This document shows, piece by piece, positions 33,311 to 42,186 of a stretch of DNA of 64,000 nt. Both the position numbers and the translations under genes were made by a program. Source of the stretch: Arcicella rosea (GTDB lineage: Bacteria > Bacteroidota > Bacteroidia > Cytophagales > Spirosomataceae); the NCBI RefSeq assembly GCF_040543805.1, contig NZ_JBEUMS010000006.1:62001-126000 (forward strand), given 5' to 3'. Position 1 is the first letter of the stretch. Each line of letters begins with the position of its first letter. Below the pieces are notes generated by a model. That model saw only the letters and a list, made by a program, of their open reading frames with translations, was not told the DNA's origin and did not search any database.

Positions 33311-35932
33311 TTACTCTACCTCCAATTTTCCAACATTTTCAAATTTAATAGCTCCTTCATCATCTACTTCCATCATCACGATTGCATCTTTATTGATGTA
33401 ATTTCCGAGGATTTGTTTCGATAATTCGTTCAAGATTCTTCTTTGCATTACTCGTTTCAAAGGTCTTGCTCCCATAGTTGGTTCGTAACCTTCTTCAGCA
33501 AGTTTTACCAAAGCTTCGTCTGTACTTTCTAAAGTGATACCTTGTTCTTTCAAACGGTCTTGAATGTGTTTTAATTGAATTCTTACAATCTGACTCAGAT
33601 TGTCTTTGGTCAAAGGTTCAAACATCACAATTTCATCTACACGGTTCAAAAACTCTGGTCTTACTACTTGTTTCAATAAAACCATTACTTCTTCTTTGGC
33701 TTTTTCCATCACGATATGGTTGTTCCAACCTTCCATTTCACCCATTTTTTCTTGGATAATATGGCTACCAATGTTAGAAGTCATGATGATAATGGTATTT
33801 TTGAAATTAGCAATTCTACCTTTATTGTCTGTCAAACGACCGTCGTCTAATACTTGTAATAAGATATTCCAAACGTCAGGATGTGCTTTTTCGATTTCAT
33901 CCAAAAGAATAACAGAATATGGTTTTCTACGAACGGCTTCGGTCAATTGTCCACCTTCGTCGTAACCAACGTATCCCGGAGGAGCTCCCACCAAACGGCT
34001 TACCGCATGACGTTCTTGGTATTCCGACATATCAATTCTGACCATCGCATTTTCGTCGTTGAACAAGTAATCTGCCAAGGCTTTCGCTAATTCTGTTTTA
34101 CCAACACCCGTAGTTCCTAAGAAAATAAACGAACCAATCGGACGTTTTGGGTCTTGCATTCCTGCACGAGAACGACGAACGGCATCAGAAATCGCTTCAA
34201 TCGCTTCTTCTTGTCCTGCAACTCTTTTGCCTAATTCTACTTCCAAATGCAAGAGTTTTTCTTGTTCGGCACGCATCATTTTTGAAACAGGAACGCCCGT
34301 CCATTTTGCCACTACTTCGGCAATGTTTTCAGAAGTTACTTCTTCTTGCAACATCGGAGCTTCACCATTTTTATCAGCTGATTTTCCACTTTGCAAATGT
34401 TTTAGCTTGTTCTCTGCTTCAACCAATTTTCCATAACGAATTTCAGCTACTTTTCCATAGTCACCTGCTCGTTCAGCTTGTTCAGCTTCTAATTTTAGGC
34501 GGTCGATATTTTCTTTTTCTTTGCGTACTTCGTCTAAGACAGATTTCTCACCTTCCCATTTCGCCATCAAGTTATTTTTCTTGTCGGTGAGTTCTGCCAA
34601 TTCTCTACTGATAATATTTTCACGCTCTACGTTATTTTCTCGTCTGATTGCCTCACGTTCAATCTCTAACTGCATGACTTTACGTTTCAAAGCATCAATT
34701 TCTTCGGGTACTGAATCTATTTCCATACGCATTTTTGCTGCAGCTTCGTCCATTAAGTCAATAGCTTTATCTGGCAAGAAACGGTCTGAAATATAACGAC
34801 TTGATAATTCAACCGCTGCAATTACGGCATCATCTTGAATCCTTACACCGTGGTGCAATTCATATTTTTCTTTGATACCTCTCAAGATAGAAATTGCATC
34901 TGTAATATCTGGTTCATCCACAATTACCATTTGGAAACGACGCTCCAAAGCTTTGTCTTTCTCGATATACTTTTGGTACTCTTTCAAAGTAGTTGCACCA
35001 ATCGCATGCAATTCGCCACGAGCCAAAGCTGGTTTCAATAAGTTGGCAGCATCCATTGCAGAATCTCCGCCACCACCTGCACCAATCAAGGTGTGAATCT
35101 CATCAATAAACATGATGATTTCGCCTTCGGCATCGGTTACTTCTTTGATGACCGCTTTTAATCTTTCCTCAAATTCACCTTTATATTTTGCCCCAGCGAT
35201 GAGTAAACCCATATCCAAGGTATAAATCTGCTTAGATTTTAGGTTTTCGGGTACGTCACCCATGACAATTCTTTGGGCTAAACCTTCAACGATGGCGGTT
35301 TTACCTACACCCGGTTCACCGACCAACATCGGATTGTTTTTGGTACGTCTTGATAGAATTTGTAATACTCTACGAATTTCTTCGTCTCTACCAATTACTG
35401 GGTCTATCTTTCCAGCTTTGGCTAATTCATTTAGGTTTCGAGCATAGCGTTCTAATGAACGATAAGTTGCTTCTGCGTTTTGGTCTTTCACGGTTGTGTT
35501 TCCTCTTAGTTCTTTGATGGCACTCTTTAATTCTTTTTCCCTGAATCCACTATCTTTCATCAAACCTGCCACAGAATCTTTCCCTAAAAGGATTCCCAAT
35601 AATAATAATTCTATGGATACAAATTCATCCGAAAACTCCTTTAATAAATTTTCAGCTTTGGTAAAGGCAGCGGCAGCGTCGTTGGCTAAATAGGGCTGTC
35701 CTCCGCCAGAAACTTTTGGATAGGCGTTTACAATATTTTCAAGTTTTGATGAAAAAAGTGCTTGATTTACATTCAATTTTTTCATCAAAAACTCCGAAGT
35801 ATTCGGCTCTTCGTCGATAATGGCTTTTAGCAAATGTCCCGATTCAATGGCTTGTTGTCCATTGGCAGAGGCAATCGAAGCAGCGTGTTGGATTACCTCC
35901 TGAGTCTTGGTTGTATATTTATTAAAATTCAT
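33311..35932 (-). CDS. clpB: ATP-dependent disaggregase ClpB (Hsp104 family)
   Basis: 873 residues from the ATG at 35932 (MNFNKYTTKT); a longer frame to 35959 is less like the family. Clp N-domain (1-145), AAA+ module 1 with Walker A GEPGVGKTAIVEG and Walker B IIMFIDEIHTLIG, the coiled-coil middle domain (about 400-530) that marks ClpB, and AAA+ module 2 with GTTGVGKTELAK and VILLDEIEKAHPD; the C-terminal D2-small domain ends the protein. It rescues aggregated proteins with DnaK/DnaJ/GrpE. A GTCA-N3-TGAC dyad upstream is shared with grpE. Confidence 0.98.
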   Translation of the reverse strand: MNFNKYTTKTQEVIQHAASIASANGQQAIESGHLLKAIIDEEPNTSEFLMKKLNVNQALFSSKLENIVNAYPKVSGGGQPYLANDAAAAFTKAENLLKEFSDEFVSIELLLLGILLGKDSVAGLMKDSGFREKELKSAIKELRGNTTVKDQNAEATYRSLERYARNLNELAKAGKIDPVIGRDEEIRRVLQILSRRTKNNPMLVGEPGVGKTAIVEGLAQRIVMGDVPENLKSKQIYTLDMGLLIAGAKYKGEFEERLKAVIKEVTDAEGEIIMFIDEIHTLIGAGGGGDSAMDAANLLKPALARGELHAIGATTLKEYQKYIEKDKALERRFQMVIVDEPDITDAISILRGIKEKYELHHGVRIQDDAVIAAVELSSRYISDRFLPDKAIDLMDEAAAKMRMEIDSVPEEIDALKRKVMQLEIEREAIRRENNVERENIISRELAELTDKKNNLMAKWEGEKSVLDEVRKEKENIDRLKLEAEQAERAGDYGKVAEIRYGKLVEAENKLKHLQSGKSADKNGEAPMLQEEVTSENIAEVVAKWTGVPVSKMMRAEQEKLLHLEVELGKRVAGQEEAIEAISDAVRRSRAGMQDPKRPIGSFIFLGTTGVGKTELAKALADYLFNDENAMVRIDMSEYQERHAVSRLVGAPPGYVGYDEGGQLTEAVRRKPYSVILLDEIEKAHPDVWNILLQVLDDGRLTDNKGRIANFKNTIIIMTSNIGSHIIQEKMGEMEGWNNHIVMEKAKEEVMVLLKQVVRPEFLNRVDEIVMFEPLTKDNLSQIVRIQLKHIQDRLKEQGITLESTDEALVKLAEEGYEPTMGARPLKRVMQRRILNELSKQILGNYINKDAIVMMEVDDEGAIKFENVGKLEVE

Positions 35933-36048
35933 TGTGTAAAATGATTTTATTTTTTTCAATCACTGATACACTTTACCTAACAAAAGGCAAGCCAGCATGA
36001 CTTTTCGGAAATAATGGCGGATTTTTCAAGAAATAATTGATTTTTTCA

Positions 36049-36061
36049 AGTCAAAATGACT
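36049..36061 (-). promoter_or_regulatory. Inverted repeat upstream of clpB (candidate heat-shock operator)
   Basis: AGTCA-AAA-TGACT, 117-129 bp before the clpB start. Same GTCA-N3-TGAC core as the dyad in the grpE leader. Next to it two ATTTTTCAAG-like direct repeats occur 19-20 bp apart (36020-36050). Confidence 0.45.
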
Positions 36062-36067
36062 GGATTT

Positions 36068-36160
36068 AGACAGAAGAGTCAAGAAGCAAGAGACAAGAGT
36101 TTTGGACTTTAAGACTTTAGGATTTTAAGATGAAAGATACAAGAGACAAGAAGTAAGAGT
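36068..36160. repeat. AG-rich interspersed repeat (AAGAAGCAAGAGACAAGAG type), copy 1
   Basis: Degenerate text such as AAGAAGCAAGAGACAAGAG, GGACTTTAAGACTTTAGGAT and GATACAAGAGACAAGAAG. Related text occurs at 39009, 54109 and 58401. Non-coding, between clpB and the accessory region. Confidence 0.7.
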
Positions 36161-36177
36161 TTAGTTTTAGCCACTTT

Positions 36178-36283
36178 CTGGTTCAAGCCTGTGGCTTGGA
36201 CTTTTAAATAATTTTCTTTTCAAAAGAAATACTCCATATAAGTACAAGTGACGCTTTGCTTAACACTTGAACCAGTGAGGGAA
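36178..36283 (-). repeat. Palindromic interspersed element E1 (3' of the AraC gene)
   Basis: Bounded by perfect 10-bp inverted termini CTGGTTCAAG (36178) and CTTGAACCAG (36275 end). Inside: CAAGCC-tgt-GGCTTG hairpin, ATTTTCTTTT/CAAAAGAAAT hairpin, then GTACAAGTGACGCTTTGC. Ends TGAGGG, 21 bp from the stop of the AraC-type gene. Confidence 0.85.
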
Positions 36284-36304
36284 ATAAAAGAGATAAACTC
36301 AAAG

Positions 36305-37213
36305 TTAATTAAAAGAATTCCTAAACTGGAGCGGTGTAAAATTGGTTTTGTTTTTAAACAATTTGTTAAACGATTGCGGAAATTCAAAGCCAAGTTGGAA
36401 GGCAATTTCGCTGACTGAAAGACTAGTTGTGCTTAATAATTCCTTTGCCCGTTCTATAAGTTTACCGTGAATATGCTGCTGTGTACTTTGCCCAGTTAAG
36501 CTCTTGAGCATATCGTTTAAATAATGTGGAGAAACGAAAAGTTTGTCGGCAAAAAACTGTACGCTTGGCAAATCGGAAAATTTTGCTTTCTCATTTTGAA
36601 AATATTCATCAAGTGAATCTTCAAACCGAGATAACAGATTATTTTTTACATTTTTCCGAGTAATGAACTGGCGGTTATAGAAGCGGTTACAATAATTGAG
36701 CAATAAGTCAAGATGCGAAACCATTACTTCTTGGCTGAAACTATCAATAGAGGTTTCGTATTCTTGTTTCATGTCACAGAATATGCGTTCAATCATTTTT
36801 TCTTCTTTTTCGGAAAGATGTAATGCTTCATTTACTGCATATGAAAAATAACCATACTCCTTTATTTTTTTACCCAACGGATAGCTACGGATAAAATCAG
36901 GATGAAACAACAGGCACATACCTGATGGAGGAATATCATCGGAAGCTGCAATGACCTGATTAGGGGCAATGAATGAGACTAAACCATTATCAAAATCATA
37001 ATAATTTTGACCGTAATGCATTTTGCCATTGAAATTTTTTTTAAGCATGATACAGTAAAAACCCAAAATGTATTTTTGATTGGGAATGTGGTTATTCAAT
37101 TTCATGTCAGCAAAATAGTTAATGCTCACCAGTGGGTGTAACGGCTTTGGCAATGACATAAAATTATGTTGCTCAGAAATTGATTTGATGAAAATCGGTT
37201 TATCCTGTTTCAT
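36305..37213 (-). CDS. AraC-family transcriptional regulator
   Basis: 302 residues. N-terminal cupin-like sensor domain (about 1-180, with FVSFIAPNQVIAASDD-like text), C-terminal double helix-turn-helix: first at FFADKLFVSPHYLNDMLKSL, second at SVSEIAFQLGFEFPQSFNKL, ending with the family signature KNKTNFTPLQFRNSFN. It reads toward clpB, and the hydrolase and flavodoxin genes behind it are on the same strand and upstream, so it may be co-transcribed with them and control them. The effector is unknown. Confidence 0.92.
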   Translation of the reverse strand: MKQDKPIFIKSISEQHNFMSLPKPLHPLVSINYFADMKLNNHIPNQKYILGFYCIMLKKNFNGKMHYGQNYYDFDNGLVSFIAPNQVIAASDDIPPSGMCLLFHPDFIRSYPLGKKIKEYGYFSYAVNEALHLSEKEEKMIERIFCDMKQEYETSIDSFSQEVMVSHLDLLLNYCNRFYNRQFITRKNVKNNLLSRFEDSLDEYFQNEKAKFSDLPSVQFFADKLFVSPHYLNDMLKSLTGQSTQQHIHGKLIERAKELLSTTSLSVSEIAFQLGFEFPQSFNKLFKNKTNFTPLQFRNSFN

Positions 37214-37315
37214 TTTGCAAAGATAAGAAGGGTTGTAATTTTAGTTCGTACTCCTTCCTTATTTATGATTAATAGTAGAAGTTTTATACCGACATTCTTA
37301 TTAAAATGGGGTCAA

Positions 37316-38227
37316 TCATAATACTTTGAAAAAAACTGCCATTTTATTTACAGCTTGTTCTACATATTCCGGCACATCATACATGGCAATATGAGTAGCT
37401 CCATCTACAATAAACAATTCCTTTTGCCCCTTTGCAAGTTCATAAGCCCGTTCGCTCCAAAACTTTGTGTCGGCATTACTTCCTGCTATTACCAAAAGTG
37501 GTTGTGTAAGAAAATCGCTTAGATAATCAAATACTGAAAAAGTAGTCATCTTGTCTAAACTTGTGAAAAGGAAACGACCTTTTGAATTGGGGTGCTGACC
37601 TCTTGACGTTCTATAGTAATCATATCCTTCACGGAGCATTACAGGAGTTTGTTCATTAATGTCTTCAAACTTTTCTGGCACAAAGGGAACATACATCGGT
37701 TCTGCACCATTTGCCTCTGCCGATCTTTGGTGTCTCACAAATTCAAGCGACTTAATTAGCTCTGAAGCTGGCATATCTACACCAAATTGATTTCTTACTG
37801 CTTCTCCCATAGGTGTTCCGCTTACAGTAGCTACTGCCTTAAATCTCCTCTCTGTTTGAGCTACACTCCATGTATAACCACCCCCTGCACAAATGCCATA
37901 CACTCCCATTCTTTCAGCATCAACATAAGGAAGTGTAGTTAAAAAATCTGCTGCACAACGGGCATCTTCAACTCTTACTGACGGGTCTTCCAGCAAACGT
38001 GGTTCACCTTCACTTGCTCCCTGATGAGATGAATCGTAAACTAAAACTACATAACCATATTGTGTTAGTTTTTCAGCATATAAGCCTATTGTTTGTTCTT
38101 TTACACCACCGGCAGGATGAATACCAACCAACGCAGGATATTTTTTATTTTCATCAAATCCTTCGGGTAAATGAAGATTTGCAGCAAGTGTATTTGCCCT
38201 GTTTTTAAATGTTACTGACTTTGTCAT
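37316..38227 (-). CDS. Alpha/beta hydrolase (dienelactone hydrolase-like, Cys in the nucleophile elbow)
   Basis: 303 residues. Oxyanion segment GIHPAGGVKEQ, nucleophile elbow GVYGICAGGGYTWS where the usual Ser is Cys (GxCxG, as in dienelactone hydrolases), acid-region VIAGSNADTKFWSE and catalytic His in DGATHIAMYD. No signal peptide; cytoplasmic. It lies 28 bp downstream of the flavodoxin gene and 102 bp upstream of the AraC gene; the trio is a likely small regulon for an organic substrate. Other family members are annotated YcjY-like. Confidence 0.88.
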   Translation of the reverse strand: MTKSVTFKNRANTLAANLHLPEGFDENKKYPALVGIHPAGGVKEQTIGLYAEKLTQYGYVVLVYDSSHQGASEGEPRLLEDPSVRVEDARCAADFLTTLPYVDAERMGVYGICAGGGYTWSVAQTERRFKAVATVSGTPMGEAVRNQFGVDMPASELIKSLEFVRHQRSAEANGAEPMYVPFVPEKFEDINEQTPVMLREGYDYYRTSRGQHPNSKGRFLFTSLDKMTTFSVFDYLSDFLTQPLLVIAGSNADTKFWSERAYELAKGQKELFIVDGATHIAMYDVPEYVEQAVNKMAVFFKVL

Positions 38228-38254
38228 TTTATTAATTTGTTTTATTGTTAAAAA

Positions 38255-38815
38255 TTAATTGAACCTTAGTACCATCTCCGCAACTCTTTTACCAAGAACT
38301 TCTCCAGTTAGCATGTCACCTTCTGCCATAGGGATATTATCAGTTGATTGTGCAATTGCACCAGCCCATGCACCTAAGCGGTTTATTCCATTGGGGGCAT
38401 AATGTGTTTCTCCTAAACTTATCCAAATCATTCCATGTTGCATAGCAAGTGTATTCAAGTATTGCATGGTACTGAATTTATCGCCAGCAGGAGTGCCCGA
38501 AACGGTGAAGCCAGCAGCTAATTTGTCTTTCCATTTTTCGGCAAACCAACTACCTACGGAAGCATCAGCAAATGCTTTGAATTGTGCTGATATGCCACCC
38601 ATATAAGTAGCTGTTCCGAAAATAATTGCATCGCTGCTATCAAGTGCGGCAAACACTTCATCGTTTTTGTAGCGACCGTTAATGATGTTCTTTTCGTTGA
38701 TGGCAATTAAATTGGATGTAATCCCTGCAACTTTTGATACCCCTCTGTTAACTGATTCAGCTAATTGGGTTGTATGTCCCGAGCCGCTGAAATAAATTAT
38801 TGATACTGTTTTCAT
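38255..38815 (-). CDS. Flavodoxin-family/NAD(P)H:quinone reductase-like protein (WrbA-like)
   Basis: 186 residues. N-terminal FMN phosphate loop SIIYFSGSGHTTQLAESV, the second flavin loop AIIFGTATYMGGISAQFKAF, and GFTVSGTPAGDKFSTMQYL. Size and layout match WrbA/flavodoxin-like quinone reductases, which reduce quinones with NAD(P)H. First gene of the leftward trio with the Cys-hydrolase and AraC regulator. An AG-rich repeat and element E2 occupy the 403 bp upstream. Confidence 0.88.
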   Translation of the reverse strand: MKTVSIIYFSGSGHTTQLAESVNRGVSKVAGITSNLIAINEKNIINGRYKNDEVFAALDSSDAIIFGTATYMGGISAQFKAFADASVGSWFAEKWKDKLAAGFTVSGTPAGDKFSTMQYLNTLAMQHGMIWISLGETHYAPNGINRLGAWAGAIAQSTDNIPMAEGDMLTGEVLGKRVAEMVLRFN

Positions 38816-39008
38816 ACTTAATTTTCATTTTAAATGATAATGCAAAGATGGGAAGCACAATGAAAAGAAATGTATCCAAATTACTTGCAGTAGTATCCAA
38901 AAGAGAGAATATGAGCAGCTTGCTTAAAAGCGTAGAAAAAAATTGGCTCTTCCTATTTTTTCTACGTTGAGATTTTGTGAGAAAGAATGATTGAGATGTG
39001 CCAAATGT

Positions 39009-39080
39009 GAGACAAGAAGCAAGAGTTTTGGAAATTTGGACTTTAGTACTTTAAGACGAAAGATACAAAAGGCAAGAAGC
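39009..39080. repeat. AG-rich interspersed repeat, copy 2
   Basis: GAGACAAGAAGCAAGAGTTT, GGACTTTAGTACTTTAAGAC and GATACAAAAGGCAAGAAGC, closely like copy 1 at 36068. Directly adjoins element E2, as copy 1 adjoins E1. The rest of the 38816-39218 gap shows no gene. Confidence 0.7.
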
Positions 39081-39083
39081 ATT

Positions 39084-39207
39084 TACTTGTTCAAGCCCGT
39101 GGCTTGGACTTTTAAATTATTTCAGTTTTAAACTGAAATAATTCATACAAGTAATTGACAGTCTGCTTAATACTTGCACCAGTGAGGGAAAAACACTTAG
39201 ACTAGCG
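39084..39207 (-). repeat. Palindromic interspersed element E2 (3' of the esterase gene)
   Basis: Contains TTCAAGCCCGTGGCTTGGAC, a TTTCAGTTTTAAACTGAAA hairpin variant, CACCAGTGAGGGA and a tail AAACACTTAGACTAGCGG. Ends about 11 bp from the stop codon of the esterase gene. Confidence 0.8.
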
Positions 39208-39218
39208 GTGGTAATTTA

Positions 39219-40076
39219 CTACTTTGCATCGGGACTTTTCCAATCTTTATAAATAAACCGCAAGGCATCATAATAGGCAACTATTGGCTCTGTCATGTGA
39301 CTTTCTTTGGGATAATAATTGTATTTAAAACGAAGTCCCTTCAATGTTTTATTTACAATCAATCTATCAAATTTTAATACGGCAGTATGAAAGGAACCAC
39401 CTTCGTTCCCATCGCTATAAAAAAGTATTTTGTTGTACACAGATGACTTTTTCAATTTTTCATCTGCCTGTTTTAGCATAAACCTATTATCCCACCAAAG
39501 CGAAGGACTTACAGCGATGTAGGCATCAAACATCTCAGGACGAATAAGCATGCAATTAATTGTGGTATTACCACCAAAAGAGTGCCCTCCAAATATGTTA
39601 AAAGAATTTGTTTTATAGTTTGTTTCAATATAAGGCATTAATTCCTTTTGTAAAAATTGAAAAAAATGTTCATTGCCGCCACTTGGTCTTAAAGTGGTGT
39701 CGTTTTTACCATCATAAGTAATTGTGTTTTTGGAGGGAGTAAGGTCTTTTTTACGGTCTGTATTAATAATACCGACCACTATCATTGGTGGAATTTCCTC
39801 CCAATGACTTAAGTATTCAATGTATGCGGAAAGTAGATGAAAATGGTTTTCTCCATCTAATAAATATAATACAGGGAATTTCTTGTTAAGGTTTGTAGAG
39901 TCTGTTTTAGGAACATGAACGTAAAAACGACGGTCCTCATTCAATACTTTTGAGGGAATTGTCAACACATCATTTGAAATAGAATCATATAGCTCAACTT
40001 TCTGGGCATTAACCTTCAAATTGAAAAACAATAAAAACAGTAAAAGCGATTTGAGAAAATTATGAAGAGAAGTCAT
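39219..40076 (-). CDS. Secreted alpha/beta hydrolase (esterase D/enterochelin esterase-like)
   Basis: 285 residues with a signal peptide (about 23 residues, ending NLKVNAQ). Esterase-family features: FPVLYLLDGENHFHL, nucleophile elbow IFGGHSFGGNTTINCML (Ser in GHSFGG), AYIAVSPSLWWDN and a late histidine in YPKESHMTEPIVAYYDALRF. Such periplasmic hydrolases cleave esters, for example ferric-siderophore esters (IroE/Fes) or acyl esters. No siderophore genes are near, so the substrate is open. It is followed by E2. Confidence 0.9.
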   Translation of the reverse strand: MTSLHNFLKSLLLFLLFFNLKVNAQKVELYDSISNDVLTIPSKVLNEDRRFYVHVPKTDSTNLNKKFPVLYLLDGENHFHLLSAYIEYLSHWEEIPPMIVVGIINTDRKKDLTPSKNTITYDGKNDTTLRPSGGNEHFFQFLQKELMPYIETNYKTNSFNIFGGHSFGGNTTINCMLIRPEMFDAYIAVSPSLWWDNRFMLKQADEKLKKSSVYNKILFYSDGNEGGSFHTAVLKFDRLIVNKTLKGLRFKYNYYPKESHMTEPIVAYYDALRFIYKDWKSPDAK

Positions 40077-40103
40077 ATCGTTTAATTTTTAGGGTAACAA
40101 TTT

Positions 40104-40138
40104 CGAGACGGACGAAAGCAACGAACCAATTATGAGAA
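40104..40138. repeat. Interspersed repeat GAGACGGRCGAAAGCAACGA, copy 1
   Basis: CGAGACGGACGAAAGCAACG then AACCAATTATGAGAA. Nearly identical text at 54439-54473. Followed by a small dyad (AGCGTAGCGGCAAACGCTT). Lies in the gap between the GNAT gene and the esterase gene. Confidence 0.7.
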
Positions 40139-40261
40139 AATTTTCTATTCTTAGCGTAGCGGCAAACGCTTGCGGTTTTTACAAGTATAATCCTTTTTCA
40201 TTTTTCAATTCATAGAAAAATAAAGAAGGAAATATGTAGCAAAATACTTCTAACACTCCAT

Positions 40262-40303
40262 TTATTGGTGTGCCTAAGTGAAAAAACACTTAGACTAGCG
40301 AGG
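40262..40303 (-). repeat. Palindromic interspersed element E3, short form (3' of the GNAT gene)
   Basis: Only the distal module: CCTAAGTG-aaaaaa-CACTTAGA, then CTAGCGAGG, which ends 1 bp from the stop codon (CTA on plus) of the GNAT gene. Confidence 0.8.
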
Positions 40304-40304
40304 T

Positions 40305-40754
40305 CTATAAATCTATAAAAAACCTGCGTTTATCTTTTCCTGTCGCACCAATTTTGTTGTAAAACTTGATGGCTCTTTCGTTGAAAGTCGGTGTCTGCCA
40401 TTGAATATTTACACAATTGTTTTCCTGTCCGATATGTTTTAATTTTTCAAAAACTTGTTCTCCGATTTTTAGTCCACGAAAATTTGGCTCTAAATAAAGG
40501 CAATCCAAATATAAAAAAGTCTGTGCGTCCCAAGTCGAAAAGTCAAAAGTGAATGAAAAGTAACCTGCTAATTCTATCCCACTTTCAATTACATAGCAAT
40601 ACAATTTCGGATTTTGTGAAAAAATTGCATTTTTGAGTTGTTTTTCTTTACCAATAGATTTGTATGTTGCTTGTTCATATTCAGCGTGATTTTGGCATAA
40701 TTCAACCAAAATTGCTAAATCTTTTTCTTCTAACTTTCTAATTATATAATCCAT
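40305..40754 (-). CDS. GNAT-family N-acetyltransferase
   Basis: 149 residues. Acetyl-CoA binding region FLYLDCLYLEPNFRGLKIGE and EQVFEKLKHIG (Q/RxxGxG/A variant GLKIGE), the acceptor-side WQTPTFNERAIKFYNKIG typical of GNAT family C-termini. It resembles the diamine/thialysine N-acetyltransferase group. Its first 13 bp overlap the end of the LysR gene, so the two are translationally coupled. Confidence 0.88.
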   Translation of the reverse strand: MDYIIRKLEEKDLAILVELCQNHAEYEQATYKSIGKEKQLKNAIFSQNPKLYCYVIESGIELAGYFSFTFDFSTWDAQTFLYLDCLYLEPNFRGLKIGEQVFEKLKHIGQENNCVNIQWQTPTFNERAIKFYNKIGATGKDKRRFFIDL

Positions 40755-41641
40755 TGTTGGTTGATTTCGGCTTGCAAAAATTCAATAAAATGCTGAAAAT
40801 AATCGGGATAGGTTTTGTTACTCATATAAGCAATATAATGTTTCCTTTTCAGTCCATTTTTCCCAATTTTTATTGCTTTTATTGAGTTACTCTTTAAATA
40901 GGGTTGTAAAGCCCATTTTGCCATTGCCATAATTCCCATATCGGCTTTTACCATTTCAATTGATGCTTCAGTTAGTGGTAATGGCGTTATTTTTTTAGGG
41001 CTAACTTTTGCTGGTTCTAACAAAAACTGATAAACAGTTACCGTTTCTAATGGCAAAGAATGTATCAACAAATGTTCATTAATAAAGTCTTCGGCAACAA
41101 CAAATTTTTTTTCGGTCCAAGAGTGATTTTCAGAAACTACCATCATCATCTCGTCTTGAAAAAGTTCTACATACTTAATATTTTCGTCTTTGATTGGGTC
41201 GCTAATAATGGCAATGTCTAAAATATTTTCTTGTAATTTCTGTAAAGGATAATGAGTAGCTTCCATCACAATTTTCAACTCAATGTTTGGGTATAAAAGA
41301 TGAAATTGCTTTAAAACAGAAGGCAACCAATGGTAACTTGAATAACATTCTGTGCTAATTCTTATTTCGCCAACTTCGCCAAAAATCAGTTGCTTGATTT
41401 CTTTTTCAGTGTCGGAAAGTTTGTCTAAAATTTCATTGGCTGTTGCATATAATTTTTCTCCTGCTTTGGTTAAAATCAATTTTTTATTGATGCGAAGAAA
41501 TATTTTTGTACCCAATTGGTATTCGGCTTCTTTCAATTGATGACTTAACGCCGATTGTGTTAAATGTAATTTATCAATAGCTTTTGTAATGCTACCTTCT
41601 TCTACAATAGCTTTGATAAGGCGTAAATGTCTAATTTCCAT
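40742..41641 (-). CDS. LysR-family transcriptional regulator
   Basis: 299 residues from the ATG at 41641 (MEIRHLRLIKAIVEEG); an upstream in-frame start at 41665 is less typical. N-terminal winged HTH: SITKAIDKLHLTQSALSHQL, then the long helix; C-terminal periplasmic-binding-protein-like effector domain (about 90-299). It is divergent from the rhodanese-like gene with about 150 bp between, the standard LysR-target arrangement, and overlaps the GNAT gene by 13 bp, so both neighbours are candidate targets. Confidence 0.93.
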   Translation of the reverse strand: MEIRHLRLIKAIVEEGSITKAIDKLHLTQSALSHQLKEAEYQLGTKIFLRINKKLILTKAGEKLYATANEILDKLSDTEKEIKQLIFGEVGEIRISTECYSSYHWLPSVLKQFHLLYPNIELKIVMEATHYPLQKLQENILDIAIISDPIKDENIKYVELFQDEMMMVVSENHSWTEKKFVVAEDFINEHLLIHSLPLETVTVYQFLLEPAKVSPKKITPLPLTEASIEMVKADMGIMAMAKWALQPYLKSNSIKAIKIGKNGLKRKHYIAYMSNKTYPDYFQHFIEFLQAEINQQWII

Positions 41642-41753
41642 TTTCTGTTCTAAATTTTTATACAAAGTAACGATATTAAACAGTCAGATTTATATGAAAA
41701 TAATCGTTACAAATGATGAATTCTTTTCGTTTTTATGGCGTACAAAGTTATTT

Positions 41754-41761
41754 TAGTTTTG
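41754..41761 (+). promoter_or_regulatory. Promoter -7 box of the rhodanese-like gene
   Basis: TAGTTTTG matches TAnnTTTG exactly, 29 bp before ATG 41791, and downstream of the alternative ATG 41713, so it supports the short start. Confidence 0.6.
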
Positions 41762-41790
41762 CATCATTATTAATCTTAAAATTTAGAAAA

Positions 41791-42186
41791 ATGGATTTAC
41801 AAATTAAACATTACGAAAACAAATTAGCCTTTGAAATGGATCCGTCAGATTTATTTGATGCATTAAATAACAATGAAAAAATTGTTCCGCTTGATGCAAG
41901 AAAACAATTTGGCTTTGAAGCCGAACATATTCCAATGGCAATAAATATTCCGCATCGTGAAATGAATGAAGAAAGCACCAAACATTTGGATAAAGATGTT
42001 TTGTATGTAACTTATTGCGATGGAATTGGCTGTAATGCTTCGACAAAAGGGGCATTAAATATGTCAAAATTAGGTTTTAAAGTCAAAGAACTAATGGGCG
42101 GAATAGAATGGTGGAAATTTGATGGTTATGCTACCGAAGGAACAAAGTCAAGTCCAAGTGGCGAAAAAATTCAATGCGCCTGTTAA
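41791..42186 (+). CDS. Rhodanese-like domain protein
   Basis: 131 residues from the ATG at 41791; the frame is open to 41713 but the -7 box lies between. Rhodanese features: IVPLDARKQFGFEAEHIPMA with the conserved DAR and H-I-P-x-A-I-N-I-P, and an active-site loop YVTYCDGIGCNASTKGA, whose first Cys is the likely sulphur acceptor. The C-terminal KIQCAC tail adds two Cys. It may move sulphane sulphur; being opposite a LysR regulator suggests stress or sulphur-responsive control. The only plus-strand gene in this stretch. Confidence 0.9.
   Translation: MDLQIKHYENKLAFEMDPSDLFDALNNNEKIVPLDARKQFGFEAEHIPMAINIPHREMNEESTKHLDKDVLYVTYCDGIGCNASTKGALNMSKLGFKVKELMGGIEWWKFDGYATEGTKSSPSGEKIQCAC

Noticed and set aside
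33600..35693. Plus-strand frames antisense to clpB
   Set aside because: Shadows of a strongly conserved gene; no promoter and implausible composition.
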